Source: Rhabdonatronobacter sediminivivens | GTDB lineage: Bacteria; Pseudomonadota; Alphaproteobacteria; Rhodobacterales; Rhodobacteraceae | Length of the DNA stretch: 64,000 nt | Direction: 5' to 3' | Assembly (NCBI RefSeq): GCF_013415485.1 | Contig: NZ_JACBXS010000015.1 | Span: 32,984-96,983, forward strand | Shown: positions 7,858 through 17,543 of the stretch, piece after piece | Layout: every line of letters starts with the position of its first letter | Position numbering within the stretch: the first letter of the stretch is position 1 | Program-made: the position numbers and the translations under genes | The notes under the pieces: generated by a model | Databases searched by the model: none | What the model saw: the letters and a program-made list of their open reading frames with translations, nothing else | Told to the model about the DNA's origin: nothing

Positions 7858-9243
7858 ATGGCAACCGAAGTATTGATGCCCGCCCTTTCACCCACGATGG
7901 AAGAGGGCACGCTCGCAAAATGGCTGGTCAAGGAAGGCGACACCGTCGCCGCCGGCGACATCATCGCCGAGATCGAAACCGACAAGGCCACCATGGAATT
8001 CGAAGCGGTGGATGAAGGGACCATCGGCAAGATCCTGGTTGCCGAAGGCACCGAAGGGGTGAAGGTCAACACCCCCATCGCCGTGCTGGTCGAAGAGGGC
8101 GAAAGCGCCGACAACATCGACACCGGGTCCGAGCCCGCGCCGTCAGCCGCCCCGGCGGCTGACGCCGGCGACAAGGCGGCCCCCGAAGGGGGCTCCGCGA
8201 AGGCCGCCCCCCCCGCACAACCAAAGCCGGACACCAGCCCCGACTGGCCCGCGGACACGCCGATGAAGAAACAGACCGTGCGCGAAGCCCTGCGCGACGC
8301 CATGGCCGAAGAAATGCGCCGCAAGGATGAAGTCTTCGTCATGGGCGAGGAAGTCGCGGAATACGAGGGCGCCTACAAGATCACCCAGGGGTTGCTGGAC
8401 GAATTCGGCGCCCGCCGCGTGGTGGACACGCCTATCACCGAACACGGCTTCGCCGGTATCGGCGTCGGCGCGGCCTTCGGCGGACTGCGGCCCATCGTCG
8501 AATTCATGACCTTCAACTTTGCCATGCAGGCCATGGACCAGATCCTCAATTCAGCCGCCAAGACGCTCTACATGTCCGGCGGCCAGATGGGCTGCCCCAT
8601 TGTCTTTCGCGGCCCCAACGGCGCCGCCGCACGCGTCGCCGCCCAGCACAGCCAGTGCTACGCCGCCTGGTATTCGCATATCCCCGGGCTGAAGGTTGCC
8701 ATGCCCTACTCCGCCGCCGACGCCAAGGGCCTGCTGAAATCCGCCATCCGTGACCCCAACCCTGTGATCTTCCTGGAAAACGAAATCCTCTATGGCCGCA
8801 GCTTCGACGTGCCGGATATCGATGACCTGACCATCCCCTTCGGCAAGGCGAAGACCTGGCGTGAAGGCTCGGACGTCACCATCGTCAGCTTCGGCATCGG
8901 CATGACCTATGCGCTGGAAGCCGCCGAGAAACTGGCCCAGGACGGGATCGAGGCCGAGGTGATCGACCTGCGCACCCTCCGCCCCATGGACACCGACGCC
9001 ATCCTCGCCTCGGTGCGCAAGACCAACCGCCTGGTCACGGTCGAGGAGGGCTTCCCCCAATCCTCGGTCGGCAATTACATCACCTCGGTGGTGATGGAGC
9101 ACGCGTTTGACTACCTTGACGCCCCGGTGATCAACCTCACCGGCAAGGACGTGCCCATGCCCTATGCCGCCAATCTGGAAAAACTTGCGCTGGTGACCAC
9201 CGATGAGGTGATCGACGCCGTGCGCAAGGTCACCTATCGCTGA
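7858..9243 (+). CDS. pdhB: Pyruvate dehydrogenase E1 component, beta subunit, with N-terminal lipoyl domain
   Basis: A 461-residue fusion. Residues 1-80 are a lipoyl domain with the lipoylation site in [11 protein letters not shown] (Lys about 43). An Ala/Pro-rich linker spans about 90-135. The E1-beta catalytic part begins about residue 136 with [14 protein letters not shown] and contains [16 protein letters not shown] and [11 protein letters not shown]. Ordinary E1-beta is about 330 residues. A lipoylated E1-beta is known in several alphaproteobacteria. Its lipoyl domain is nearly the same as that of the E2 encoded next (about ten differences in 89 residues). A strong GGGGAGAGG site lies just upstream of ATG 7858. 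Confidence 0.96.
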   Translation: MATEVLMPALSPTMEEGTLAKWLVKEGDTVAAGDIIAEIETDKATMEFEAVDEGTIGKILVAEGTEGVKVNTPIAVLVEEGESADNIDTGSEPAPSAAPAADAGDKAAPEGGSAKAAPPAQPKPDTSPDWPADTPMKKQTVREALRDAMAEEMRRKDEVFVMGEEVAEYEGAYKITQGLLDEFGARRVVDTPITEHGFAGIGVGAAFGGLRPIVEFMTFNFAMQAMDQILNSAAKTLYMSGGQMGCPIVFRGPNGAAARVAAQHSQCYAAWYSHIPGLKVAMPYSAADAKGLLKSAIRDPNPVIFLENEILYGRSFDVPDIDDLTIPFGKAKTWREGSDVTIVSFGIGMTYALEAAEKLAQDGIEAEVIDLRTLRPMDTDAILASVRKTNRLVTVEEGFPQSSVGNYITSVVMEHAFDYLDAPVINLTGKDVPMPYAANLEKLALVTTDEVIDAVRKVTYR

Positions 9244-9254
9244 GGGAGGGTACC

Positions 9255-10553
9255 ATGCCAACAGAAATCCTGATGCCCGCCCTCTCGCCCACCATGGAGG
9301 AAGGCACGCTGGCCAAATGGCTGGTCAAGGAGGGCGACACCGTCGCCTCCGGCGATATCCTGGCCGAGATCGAGACCGACAAGGCCACCATGGAATTCGA
9401 AGCCGTGGACGAAGGCACCATCGGCAAGATCATGGTCGCCGAGGGCACCGAAGGGGTGAAGGTCAACACCCCCATCGCCGTCCTGCTCGATGACGGCGAA
9501 AGCGCCGAGGATATCGACACCGCCGCCGATACCCCCGCGCCCGAGGCCCCCAGGGCCGAGGCGGGCGCGAAGGCGGCCCCCAGCGGGGGCTCCGCCGCGC
9601 CCGCTCCCTCCGCCACGGCGCCCGCGGCGCCCAAGGGCGGTGACGGTAGCCGCATCTTCGCCTCCCCCCTCGCCCGCCGCATCGCCGCCGACAAGGGGCT
9701 GGACCTGTCGCAGATCAAGGGCTCCGGCCCCCATGGCCGCATCGTCAAGGCCGATGTCGAAGCCGCCAAAGCTGAAACCGCCCCGGCGCCAGCCGCGTCC
9801 CAACCCGGCGCCATGCCCAGCGGCCCCGCCGCCGACGCCGTGGCCCGCATGTTCGAGGGGCGCGAGTATGAAGAGGTCAAGCTCGACGGCATGCGCCGCA
9901 CCGTCGCCGCCCGCCTGACCGAGGCCAAGCAAACCATTCCGCATTTCTACCTCCGCCGCTCGGTCGTGCTGGACCCGCTGCTGAAGTTCCGCGGTGAGCT
10001 CAACGCCCAGCTTGAAGCGCGCGGGGTGAAACTCTCGGTCAATGACTTCATCATCAAGGCCTGCGCCCTGGCGCTGCAGGACGTCCCCGACGCCAATGCC
10101 GTCTGGGCCGGCGACCGCATCCTGCGGCTCAAACCCTCGGATGTGGCCGTGGCCGTGGCGGTCGAAGGCGGGCTGTTCACCCCCGTCCTGAAGGACGCCC
10201 ACGCGAAAACCCTCTCCGCGCTTTCGGCCGAGATGAAGGACCTCGCCACCCGCGCCCGCAACCGCAAGCTTGCCCCGCATGAATATGTCGGCGGCTCCAT
10301 GGCGATCTCCAACCTCGGCATGTTCGGGATTGAAAACTTCGACGCCGTCATCAACCCGCCGCATGGCTCCATCCTGGCCGTGGGCGCCGGGGTGAAACAG
10401 CCGGTAGTCGGCAAGGATGGCGAACTGGCCGTGGCCACGGTGATGTCGATGACACTCTCGGTCGATCACCGCGTGATCGATGGCGCCCTGGGGGCGGAAT
10501 ACCTGAAAGCCGTGATCGGCTATCTGGAAGCGCCGATGCTCATGCTGGCCTGA
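9255..10553 (+). CDS. pdhC: Dihydrolipoyl acetyltransferase, E2 of pyruvate dehydrogenase
   Basis: A 432-residue E2 core protein. It has an N-terminal lipoyl domain (residues 1-80; [11 protein letters not shown]), an Ala/Pro linker, a peripheral subunit-binding domain (about 133-168: [20 protein letters not shown] and [13 protein letters not shown]) and a catalytic acetyltransferase domain (about 210-432) ending with [16 protein letters not shown], which holds the active-site His and Asp. It transfers acetyl from lipoamide to CoA. It has one lipoyl domain, with a second supplied by PdhB. It follows pdhB by 11 bases; E3 (lpd) is not adjacent. A hairpin/G-quadruplex element follows 80 bases after the stop. 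Confidence 0.97.
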   Translation: MPTEILMPALSPTMEEGTLAKWLVKEGDTVASGDILAEIETDKATMEFEAVDEGTIGKIMVAEGTEGVKVNTPIAVLLDDGESAEDIDTAADTPAPEAPRAEAGAKAAPSGGSAAPAPSATAPAAPKGGDGSRIFASPLARRIAADKGLDLSQIKGSGPHGRIVKADVEAAKAETAPAPAASQPGAMPSGPAADAVARMFEGREYEEVKLDGMRRTVAARLTEAKQTIPHFYLRRSVVLDPLLKFRGELNAQLEARGVKLSVNDFIIKACALALQDVPDANAVWAGDRILRLKPSDVAVAVAVEGGLFTPVLKDAHAKTLSALSAEMKDLATRARNRKLAPHEYVGGSMAISNLGMFGIENFDAVINPPHGSILAVGAGVKQPVVGKDGELAVATVMSMTLSVDHRVIDGALGAEYLKAVIGYLEAPMLMLA

Positions 10554-10633
10554 AGCCTCCAGCGCCGGGCGCAGCGATGCCGTCGCCCGGCGTAACTTCA
10601 GTTTCGCCCCACCGCTCCCCCATTCGACCATCC

Positions 10634-10708
10634 GCTGACCGGCGCCCGCGCCGGTCAGCGCCCCCGAGGCGCGCAGGGTGGGCGGGTGGGAGCGCGGCTC
10701 GGGGGCGC
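10634..10708 (+). repeat. Hairpin plus G-quadruplex palindrome, copy 1 (class A)
   Basis: Copy 1 lies between the convergent ends of pdhC and the M20 gene. A flanking hairpin at 10634-10659 (11-bp arms, GCTGACCGGCG and its complement) abuts a palindrome at 10658-10708 with 11-bp arms GCGCCCCCGAG / CTCGGGGGCGC. The loop holds GGGTGGGCGGGTGGG at 10676-10690: four GGG runs with one-base spacers on the plus strand. In pdhC mRNA this would be a hairpin followed by a G-rich structure. Confidence 0.85.
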
Positions 10709-10727
10709 TTCTATCCACCCATCCGCT

Positions 10728-12152
10728 TCATTCCGCCGCCCGGGGCTGGATCGGCGGCAGAACGTCATCAGGGATTGGGCAGATATAGGGCGTGCGCGCC
10801 AGCCGCCCCTGATGCTCTTCCTGCGCTGCCGCCAGAAGCGCCGGGTCCGCGATCAGCTTCTGCGCCAGCCGCCCCATGGCGCTGGCGGCATGGGTCATCC
10901 CCTTATGTGCCGCTGGCATCTTACCCTGCGCGGTGGTCTGCCAGCTATGCCCCGGCGTGCCGATCGCATGGGTCGCCACCAGAACCTCGGTCGTCGGCAC
11001 CGCCCAGGTCACATCGCCCACATCCGTCGATCCCACCATGACCTGCCCGCCCGGGCGCATGGGCACCACCCCGTCAAACAGCGGCGTATCGGGCTCGGGG
11101 TCACGCGCCACGCGGGCATAGGCGGTGGCTATGTCGCCCTCGGTCAAAGTCGCCTGAATCCGCGCGGCAAAGGCCCGGTCGGCATCGTCAAAAGGCACGC
11201 CACCGATCTCGTCCAGAACATCCTGCATGGCGCGGTCCATGGTCAGGTTCTCAAGATGGCTGGAGACTGCGCTGAAAATCCGGTCGCTGACCTGCGTCTC
11301 GGTCATCAACGCCGCCCCCTGCGCCACCTTGCGCACCCGCGCCACCAGCTCCTGCACCGTTGCGGAACTGAGCGAGCGGATGGAATACCGCACCTGCGCC
11401 CGCCCCTGCACCACATTCGGCGCCTTGCCGCCCGCGTCCAGATAGGCGTAATGGATGCGCGCATCCGCGGGCATATGCTCGCGCATGTAATTCACGCCGA
11501 CCGACATCAGCTCTACCGCGTCCAGCGCCGACCGGCCCAGATGCGGCGACATGGCCGCGTGCGAGGACCGCCCCGCAAAGGTGAAATCGATCCGCGTGTT
11601 GGCCAGCGCCAGCGGGTCATCCACCATGGTAAAGCAGTTGGGGTGCCAGGTGATCGCCGCATCCACATCGGCAAAGGCGCCCTCGCGCACCATGAAGGCC
11701 TTGGCGGCGCCCCCTTCCTCGGCCGGGCAGCCGTAGTAGCGCACGCGGCCGGGGGTGCCCGTGGCCTCCAGCCAGTCCTTGACCGCGCAGGCCGCCAGCA
11801 GCGCCGCAGCCCCCAGCAGGTTGTGCCCGCAGCCATGGCCGTCGCCCCCCGGCACCAGCTCCTGCGGCTCGGCGATGCCCGAAACCTGGCTCAACCCCGG
11901 CAGGGCGTCATATTCGCCCACAATGGCAATCACCGGCCCGCCGCTGCCCGCCTCGCCCATGACCGCCGTGGGGATCCCGGCCAGCGCTTCGGTCACGCGG
12001 AACCCCTTGGCGCGCAATGTCTCGACATGCGCATCGCAAGAGGCATATTCCGCATAGAGCGTTTCCGGCGTGTCCCAGACCCGGTCCGCCAGCGCCGTCA
12101 GGTCCGGCGCGTGCTGCGCGATCCGCTCCAAGATGTCCGATGTGTTCTGCAT
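10728..12152 (-). CDS. M20 family amidohydrolase, AbgB-like
   Basis: A 474-residue metallopeptidase of the M20D group, closest in layout to AbgB, the beta subunit of p-aminobenzoyl-glutamate hydrolase. Metal-binding motifs are visible: GEYDALPGLSQ, GHGCGHNLLGAAA and CPAEEGGAAKAFM, with a dimerisation domain in the middle (FAGRSSHAAMSPHLGRSALDA). The C-terminal TDVGDVTWAVPT and TPGHSWQ segments are typical of AbgB-like proteins. The start at 12152 is fixed by AGGAGG eight bases upstream. It is divergent from a second M20 gene at 12256, so a shared control region of about 100 bases is likely. The substrate cannot be read from sequence. Confidence 0.88.
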   Translation of the reverse strand: MQNTSDILERIAQHAPDLTALADRVWDTPETLYAEYASCDAHVETLRAKGFRVTEALAGIPTAVMGEAGSGGPVIAIVGEYDALPGLSQVSGIAEPQELVPGGDGHGCGHNLLGAAALLAACAVKDWLEATGTPGRVRYYGCPAEEGGAAKAFMVREGAFADVDAAITWHPNCFTMVDDPLALANTRIDFTFAGRSSHAAMSPHLGRSALDAVELMSVGVNYMREHMPADARIHYAYLDAGGKAPNVVQGRAQVRYSIRSLSSATVQELVARVRKVAQGAALMTETQVSDRIFSAVSSHLENLTMDRAMQDVLDEIGGVPFDDADRAFAARIQATLTEGDIATAYARVARDPEPDTPLFDGVVPMRPGGQVMVGSTDVGDVTWAVPTTEVLVATHAIGTPGHSWQTTAQGKMPAAHKGMTHAASAMGRLAQKLIADPALLAAAQEEHQGRLARTPYICPIPDDVLPPIQPRAAE

Positions 12153-12255
12153 GGCAAAGCCTCCTGTTCCGGTGTGCAGTGAACCCTGCCATGCGCCCCT
12201 TGTCCAGCCCCGCGCCCTGCCCTAAGCTTCGCCCAATTCAAACCCCGGAGTCCCC

Positions 12256-13419
12256 ATGCCCATCCGCAACCGCTTTTCTGAAATGCTGCCCGAACTCAGC
12301 GCGTTCCGGCGTGATCTTCACGCACATCCTGAACTGGGCTTCGACTGTTTCCGCACCGCCAGCCGCGTCGCCCAGGCCCTGCGCGAGATGGGCTGCGACC
12401 AGGTTGTCGAAGGGATCGCGAAAAGTGGTGTCGTGGGCGTGATCAAGGGGCGGCAAGCGGCCTCGGGCAAGGTGGTGGGCCTGCGCGCCGATATGGACGC
12501 CCTGCCGATCCACGAAGCCACCGGCCTGCCCCATGCCTCGACCATCCCGGGCAAGATGCATGCCTGCGGCCATGACGGCCACACCACCATGCTGCTGGGC
12601 GCCGCGCGCTACCTGGCCGAAACGCGCAATTTCGACGGCACCGTGGTGCTGATCTTTCAGCCCGCCGAAGAGGGCGGCGGCGGCGCCAAGGTCATGTGCG
12701 ACGAAGGGCTGATGGAGCGATTCGGCATCCACGAGGTCTACGGCATGCACAACCGCCCCGGGCATGACTTCGGCGAATTCGTCATCCGCTCGGGGCCGTT
12801 CTATGCCTCGGCCGATGAGTTCGAGGTCAGCATCGAAGGCCGTGGCGGGCACGCTGCCAAGCCGCATGACTGCATCGACCCCACGGTGGCCGCCGCGCAG
12901 GTGGTGCTGGCGCTGCAAACCGTGGTCAGCCGCAACACCGACCCGGTGGCGCAGGTCGTGGTGTCGGTCTGCACCTTCCGCACCGAATCCGAGGCGTTCA
13001 ACGTCATCCCCCAGCGCGTGCTGCTCAAGGGCACTGTGCGCACCCTGACGCCCGAAACCCGCGACATGGCCCAGGCGCGGATCACCGACATCCTCACCCA
13101 CACCGCCGCCGCCCATGGCGCCCGGGCCGAGGTCAATTACATGCGCGGCTATCCGGTCATGGTGAACCACGCCGCCGAAACCGAGGTCGCCATGAAGATC
13201 GGCCGCGGCGTCACCGGGCGCTGCATCGAAGGCCCCTACAACATGGGCGGCGAGGATTTCGCCTATATGCTGGAGGAACGCCCTGGCGCCTATATCGTGC
13301 TGGGCGCGGGGCCGGGGGCAAAGCTGCACCACCCGGAATATGATTTCAACGACGAGATCATCCCCATCGGCGCCAGCTGGTTTGTGGGCATGGTCGAAGA
13401 GCGGATGCCCGCTCCCTGA
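12256..13419 (+). CDS. M20 family amidohydrolase, hippurate hydrolase-like
   Basis: A 387-residue M20D metallo-amidohydrolase resembling hippurate hydrolase and N-acyl amino acid amidohydrolases. Metal ligands are in RADMDALPI, MHACGHDGHTTMLLG and FQPAEEGGGGAKVM; the late His/Glu motif is NMGGEDFAYMLEERPGAY. The family usually frees an amino acid from an N-acyl conjugate. It is divergent from the AbgB-like gene (103-base gap), suggesting joint use on acylated amino acids or peptides, but specificity is not shown. Confidence 0.9.
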   Translation: MPIRNRFSEMLPELSAFRRDLHAHPELGFDCFRTASRVAQALREMGCDQVVEGIAKSGVVGVIKGRQAASGKVVGLRADMDALPIHEATGLPHASTIPGKMHACGHDGHTTMLLGAARYLAETRNFDGTVVLIFQPAEEGGGGAKVMCDEGLMERFGIHEVYGMHNRPGHDFGEFVIRSGPFYASADEFEVSIEGRGGHAAKPHDCIDPTVAAAQVVLALQTVVSRNTDPVAQVVVSVCTFRTESEAFNVIPQRVLLKGTVRTLTPETRDMAQARITDILTHTAAAHGARAEVNYMRGYPVMVNHAAETEVAMKIGRGVTGRCIEGPYNMGGEDFAYMLEERPGAYIVLGAGPGAKLHHPEYDFNDEIIPIGASWFVGMVEERMPAP

Positions 13420-13461
13420 AGGCAGCGCCGGGGCGCTGCCTGCGGCCATCCGGGAGCGTGA

Positions 13462-13827
13462 TCAGCGCCGCGCCAGCGCAATCGCACGCTTGACCGGGCG
13501 ATGCAGTATCCATCCCGCGACCCCGCCTGCCAGCGCACCAAACCCGTTGGCGACCATATCGCCCACAGAGAACCCGCGCCCGACCAGCGGTTGCAGGAAT
13601 TCGATCAATATCCCCAGGCCGGTTGCCGCCGGCACCAGCCATATGGCACTGCGCGGGTAGACCACGCAGACCGGCAGCACCACGGCCATGAAGCCCAGGA
13701 AATGATGCAGCTTGTCGCTTCCGGGAATGTCCTTCGGCATCTCGGACGGTGGGGTCAGCGTTCCCACCAGAACCATCAGCGTGGCGATGACGGTCATGAC
13801 CCAGGCGTAAGTGCCAAGTCTGTGCAT
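13462..13827 (-). CDS. VanZ-like small membrane protein
   Basis: A 121-residue integral membrane protein with four predicted helices and VanZ-type signatures: a SDKLHHFLGFMAV segment and, later, GILIEFLQPLVGRGFSVGDMVANGFGALAG. The acidic-Ile-Gln-Pro plus D-M-N pattern is typical of the family. VanZ itself confers low-level teicoplanin resistance, but most chromosomal VanZ-like proteins have no known role. It is minus-strand, convergent with the hippurate hydrolase-like gene and 90 bases downstream of the AI-2E-type permease. Confidence 0.85.
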   Translation of the reverse strand: MHRLGTYAWVMTVIATLMVLVGTLTPPSEMPKDIPGSDKLHHFLGFMAVVLPVCVVYPRSAIWLVPAATGLGILIEFLQPLVGRGFSVGDMVANGFGALAGGVAGWILHRPVKRAIALARR

Positions 13828-13917
13828 GAAGGCTCCATAATGGGCAGGGCGACAGGATCAGGCCCCACGCCCGCGCGCCAGCAAAAGGCGCGCAGCGGCG
13901 GCGTGACCCGCGTTCGG

Positions 13918-15147
13918 TCAGGACGCGCGGCGTTCGGATGGTCCGGATACGACGGCGGTGTATTTGGCCTCCGCCTCGGCATAGCTTCGCGCCGGAGGCT
14001 CGGCTTCGGGCGCTTTTTGCGGGGAAGGCGTGATCAGCGGTGGAAACTCCTCTTCTTCGGGCAGGCCTTCGCGTGACAGCAGCACCGCCATGGGTCTGGC
14101 CGAGGGGATGTGCGAGCACACGATCATCGCCCCCACCATGATCGGAACCGCCAGGAACATGCCCGGCACCCCCCAGACCGCCCCCCAGAAGGACAGCGAC
14201 ACGATGATCCCGAAAGAGGACAGCCGCAGCGTCTTGCCCATGAGCATCGGGTCGATGACATTGCCCAGCATGAACTGGATCATCCCCGTGAGCACAAAGA
14301 TCAGCAGCGCCGTTTGCGGCTCTGGCAACTGGATATAGGCGACCAGGGTCACCACCAGCGTGGCCGCGATGGACCCCACGGCGGGGATGAAATTCAGCAC
14401 AAAGGTCAAAAGCCCCATGGCCACAGCGAACTCGAGGCCAAAGAAGCTCATCATCAGAAAGATCGCCAGGCCGGTGACCGAGCTGACCGCCGTCTTGACC
14501 AGCAGATAGCGGTTCACCCGGCGGATGATCGAGGCGATGATGCGGCTCACCCGCTCGGCCTTGGTCCTGTCCGACAGCAGATTCTCCAGCTTGGTGCCGA
14601 ACCAGACCCGTTCGGCAAACAGGAAGCCCACGAACAGGATGATCAGGATCGCATGCGACAGGATGGTGCCCGCCTGCCCCGCCGCCTGGCGCAGATAGCC
14701 GGACACCTGAATGGTCTGGACCGTGGCCAGCACCGCGGCCTCCACATCATCGCCCATCCAGGAAAACATCTGCGCCACGGCACGCTGGGCGTCTTCGGTA
14801 TAGGACAGCGTCGTGGTCAGCACGGTGTTGATCTGCGAGAGCACAAGGCCCGCAAGAATCAGTATCCCCGATGCGATCAGAAACACCGCCGCGATCGAAG
14901 CCAGCCAGTTGGTGATCCGCAGGCTGCCGATCCGAAGCCTTGAGATCGAGTTGATCGCATCCGAGGTGAGCGAGAACAGGATGATCGCAATCGCCAGCGA
15001 GATCAGGATGAACTTCGCCTGCACCAGCAGGAACAGAACCACCGCAAAGGCGATGATCCCCATCAGCCAGGTCTGCAGCCTGAACTTCTCACCAAAGGTC
15101 AGGCGCAACGGGCCGTTGGCGGCCGATGTCTTGTCGGTCGGGTTCAT
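13918..15147 (-). CDS. AI-2E family transporter (PerM-like)
   Basis: A 409-residue membrane protein of the AI-2E exporter / PerM superfamily. It has paired N-terminal helices (residues about 20-65), a long amphipathic middle, and a C-terminal run of helices including LEFAVAMGLLTFVLNFIPAVG, VTLVAYIQL and GNVIDPMLMGKTLRLSS, the last being highly typical. Members export signals or act in ion transport; substrate here unknown. The start at 15147 is preferred over ATG 15153 because the AAGGGA site directly abuts 15153 but is six bases from 15147. The soluble tail is rich in Glu and Pro. Confidence 0.88.
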   Translation of the reverse strand: MNPTDKTSAANGPLRLTFGEKFRLQTWLMGIIAFAVVLFLLVQAKFILISLAIAIILFSLTSDAINSISRLRIGSLRITNWLASIAAVFLIASGILILAGLVLSQINTVLTTTLSYTEDAQRAVAQMFSWMGDDVEAAVLATVQTIQVSGYLRQAAGQAGTILSHAILIILFVGFLFAERVWFGTKLENLLSDRTKAERVSRIIASIIRRVNRYLLVKTAVSSVTGLAIFLMMSFFGLEFAVAMGLLTFVLNFIPAVGSIAATLVVTLVAYIQLPEPQTALLIFVLTGMIQFMLGNVIDPMLMGKTLRLSSFGIIVSLSFWGAVWGVPGMFLAVPIMVGAMIVCSHIPSARPMAVLLSREGLPEEEEFPPLITPSPQKAPEAEPPARSYAEAEAKYTAVVSGPSERRAS

Positions 15148-15300
15148 CTGCATTCCCTTGTGCGCACGGGGCCCACCCGGGCCACACCCTCCTGATTATG
15201 CGGTGCTGCAAGGGTCATGGCAAGGTCGGCCAAGCCGCAGCAAGGCAGCCCGCCCCCGGGTTGCCCGTCAAATCGACATCAGCCAGCGCTTGCGCAGCCG

Positions 15301-16191
15301 TCACTCCAGCGCCAGCAGATACGCGGCAATGGCGTCACGATCCGCAGGCGTCAGCCGCGCCATGGCGCGCACCACCGCTGCCATCGACCCGCCCGCCACA
15401 TCGAATTCCGGCGTGAACCCGCTTTCCAGATACAGCGCAATATCCTGCCGGGACCACCCCAGGGCCCCGGGTGTAATGCCCGGGATGCGCCCGTCGCCCG
15501 AGGGGTTCGGCGCACCCTCCATCCAGGCGGCGCGGTCCAGCCCGCCAAAACTGTCGCGCGGGGTGTGGCATTCGGCACAATGGGCCAGCGCCTCGACCAG
15601 ATGGCGCCCGCGCTCCACCTCGGGGCTCAGATCGCCCTGCAAGACCCAGTCCTCCCCAAGGTATCGCGCCTTCCACAGGCCGATGCCACGCCGGAACGTG
15701 AAGGGAAAGGCCAGCTCATGCTCGGGCGCCACGGCGTCACTGGGCGGAAGCGTGGCGATGAAGGCCTGCAGATCGGCGATCTCCTGCAGATCGGCCAAGG
15801 CATATGCGGTGTAGGGAAACGCCGGGTAGTAATGCGCCCCCTGCGGCGAGATGCCGCGCATCATCGCATTGGCAAAATCGGCCCGGCCCCAGGTGCCGAT
15901 GCCATGATCCGGGTGCGGGCTGATATTCGGGGCGATGAAAACCCCGAATTCCGTTTCAAATCGCTGCCCGCCTGACAGCACGGGGGCGTCGTCATCCTCG
16001 GCCCCCGGGGCACTATGGCAGCCCGCACAGCCCCCCGCCCAGAACACGCCCGCACCGCGCTCCGGATCGGCGTCCAGCGCCATGAGCGTGGCGATATCCG
16101 CATCATCCAACCCTTGCGGACGTGTGAGCCACCAGAACCCGGCACCCGCCAGCAGCGCCAGACCGAACACGAATACGGCAACCCGTTGCAT
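15301..16191 (-). CDS. Di-haem c-type cytochrome, membrane-anchored
   Basis: A 296-residue exported cytochrome with an N-terminal uncleaved or signal helix (VAVFVFGLALLAGAGFWWL, residues 4-22) and two class I haem sites: CAGCH near residue 55 and CAECH near 198. Segments such as GVFIAPNISPHPDHGIG and PAFPYTAYA are typical of the cytochrome subunits of alcohol or gluconate dehydrogenases and related di-haem electron carriers. It should pass electrons in the periplasm. No dehydrogenase partner is adjacent. It is downstream of the cytochrome c' gene on the same strand, with hairpins between them. Confidence 0.87.
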   Translation of the reverse strand: MQRVAVFVFGLALLAGAGFWWLTRPQGLDDADIATLMALDADPERGAGVFWAGGCAGCHSAPGAEDDDAPVLSGGQRFETEFGVFIAPNISPHPDHGIGTWGRADFANAMMRGISPQGAHYYPAFPYTAYALADLQEIADLQAFIATLPPSDAVAPEHELAFPFTFRRGIGLWKARYLGEDWVLQGDLSPEVERGRHLVEALAHCAECHTPRDSFGGLDRAAWMEGAPNPSGDGRIPGITPGALGWSRQDIALYLESGFTPEFDVAGGSMAAVVRAMARLTPADRDAIAAYLLALE

Positions 16192-16260
16192 CAGCGCTGC
16201 CCGCTGCCTTGCAAACCATGCGACCTGTCTGCGGTGCGCGCAGTCTGCGCAACCCGGACC

Positions 16261-16327
16261 GCAGGGGGCGACCCGCCCCCTGCCACCGCACGCAGTGCCA
16301 GAAGGCTTGCGCGCGCAGCATGCGCGC
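16261..16327. other. Two hairpins between cytochrome genes
   Basis: GCAGGGGGCG (16261-16270) pairs with CGCCCCCTGC (16274-16283) around a 3-base loop. A second stem, GCGCGCA (16311-16317) with TGCGCGC (16321-16327), follows. They lie between the end of the cytochrome c' gene (16367) and the start of the di-haem cytochrome gene (16191). There is no T-run, so they may be mRNA stabilising or pause structures rather than a standard terminator. Confidence 0.45.
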
Positions 16328-16366
16328 GCTCCGCTGGATCACAGCCGCGCCGCAACAGGCGAACGC

Positions 16367-16822
16367 TCACCGCTCAGCACGATTGGCATCATGGCAGGCG
16401 GCGCAGGCCGCGCCCAGCTGTCCCACGGCAGGGCGCAGGGCGTCCAGACCGTCACCCGCAACCGCCTGAAGTGACTCGGCCGCCTCCTGCAGGGCCACGA
16501 ATTTCGCGGTGAAATCGTCCAGATCCTCCCAGATGCCGGGCAGCGCACGGGTGCCTTCGATGCTGGCGTTGTCGGTCCCTTCGGGCCACATCCGACCCTG
16601 ATCATGACGCGTCAGGTGATAGAGATTATCGGCAGCGGTCTGCGCCGCATCGGCATCATAGTCCATACGCCCCTGCGCCATGGAGCCCACCACCGCCAGA
16701 TTATGCGCATACAAGGTAAACTGGGCCTGGCGTGCATCCACGGCCGGATTGGTATCGGCCAGCACCGCGCCAGCCGTGGCGAGGCCCAGAATCGAAGCAA
16801 GAAGGGGCGTGCGAAAAGGCAT
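16367..16822 (-). CDS. Cytochrome c' (class II) family protein
   Basis: A 151-residue periplasmic cytochrome. Residues 1-22 form a signal peptide (MPFRTPLLASILGLATAGAVLA, cut before DT). The mature part is a helical bundle with the single haem motif CAACH close to the C-terminus, the hallmark of cytochrome c' / c-556. These proteins bind NO or serve in electron transfer. The start at 16822 is preferred over the longer frame because GGAG precedes it at good spacing and the signal peptide begins there. The neighbour downstream is the di-haem cytochrome. Confidence 0.85.
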   Translation of the reverse strand: MPFRTPLLASILGLATAGAVLADTNPAVDARQAQFTLYAHNLAVVGSMAQGRMDYDADAAQTAADNLYHLTRHDQGRMWPEGTDNASIEGTRALPGIWEDLDDFTAKFVALQEAAESLQAVAGDGLDALRPAVGQLGAACAACHDANRAER

Positions 16823-16920
16823 GTAAGGACTCCGGGTTGATGTAACACGCGGCACGGTAGGGCGCGCTCGGCGCCCTGTCAAAACGCACAAACGTGATTT
16901 CTTCGCGCCCAGTGCGTCAT

Positions 16921-17463
16921 TCAGACGTCATCGAATCGGACCTTGCCGATATAGGGCAGGTTGCGGTTTCGCTGTGCATAATCGATGCCATACCCCACCA
17001 CGAATTCATCCGGGATCTCGAATCCGGTCCAGGTGGCACGGATGTCCACCTCACGGCGCGAGGGCTTGTCCAGAAGCGCACAGACCTCCAGCCGCGCCGG
17101 TTCGCGGGCACGCAGCATGCCCACGACATGGTGCAGCGTGAAGCCCGTGTCCACGATATCCTCGACGACCAGCACGTCACGGCCTGCAATCTCGCCCGAA
17201 AGGTCCTTGAGGATGCGCACCTCACGCGAGGATTTCATCGCGTTGCCATAGGAGGAGGCTTCGAGGAAATCGACCTCGACCGGCAGGTCAAGTTCACGCA
17301 CCAGATCGGCGATGAACACGAAGGAGCCGCGCAGCAGCCCCACCACCACCAGCTTGTCCGTATCGCGGAAATGGGCCGAGATTTCGGCGGCAAGGTCTTC
17401 GACCCGCGCGGCAATGGACTTGGCGCTGATCATTTGGTCGATTACGTACTCGGCATGCGTCAT
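16921..17463 (-). CDS. hpt: Hypoxanthine phosphoribosyltransferase
   Basis: A 180-residue cytosolic purine salvage enzyme that joins hypoxanthine or guanine to PRPP. The PRPP-binding motif is [17 protein letters not shown] (residues about 93-109), with [21 protein letters not shown] before it and [23 protein letters not shown] after it, all standard for the family. The start at 17463 (MTHAEYVID) has an AAGGGG site; a longer frame to 17490 lacks support. It is divergent from the COQ10-like gene. Confidence 0.95.
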   Translation of the reverse strand: MTHAEYVIDQMISAKSIAARVEDLAAEISAHFRDTDKLVVVGLLRGSFVFIADLVRELDLPVEVDFLEASSYGNAMKSSREVRILKDLSGEIAGRDVLVVEDIVDTGFTLHHVVGMLRAREPARLEVCALLDKPSRREVDIRATWTGFEIPDEFVVGYGIDYAQRNRNLPYIGKVRFDDV

Positions 17464-17543
17464 GGCGGCCCCTTGATTTTTGGACGCCACTCTAGGACAT
17501 GAGGGCGCTGCCGAAAAGAACCTGTGAAAGCCCTACGCCTCGC

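Noticed and set aside
14110..14943. A plus-strand frame antisense to the AI-2E permease, very rich in His, Gln and Asp
   Set aside because: The composition is the known antisense signature of a membrane-protein gene; no ribosome site or family match.
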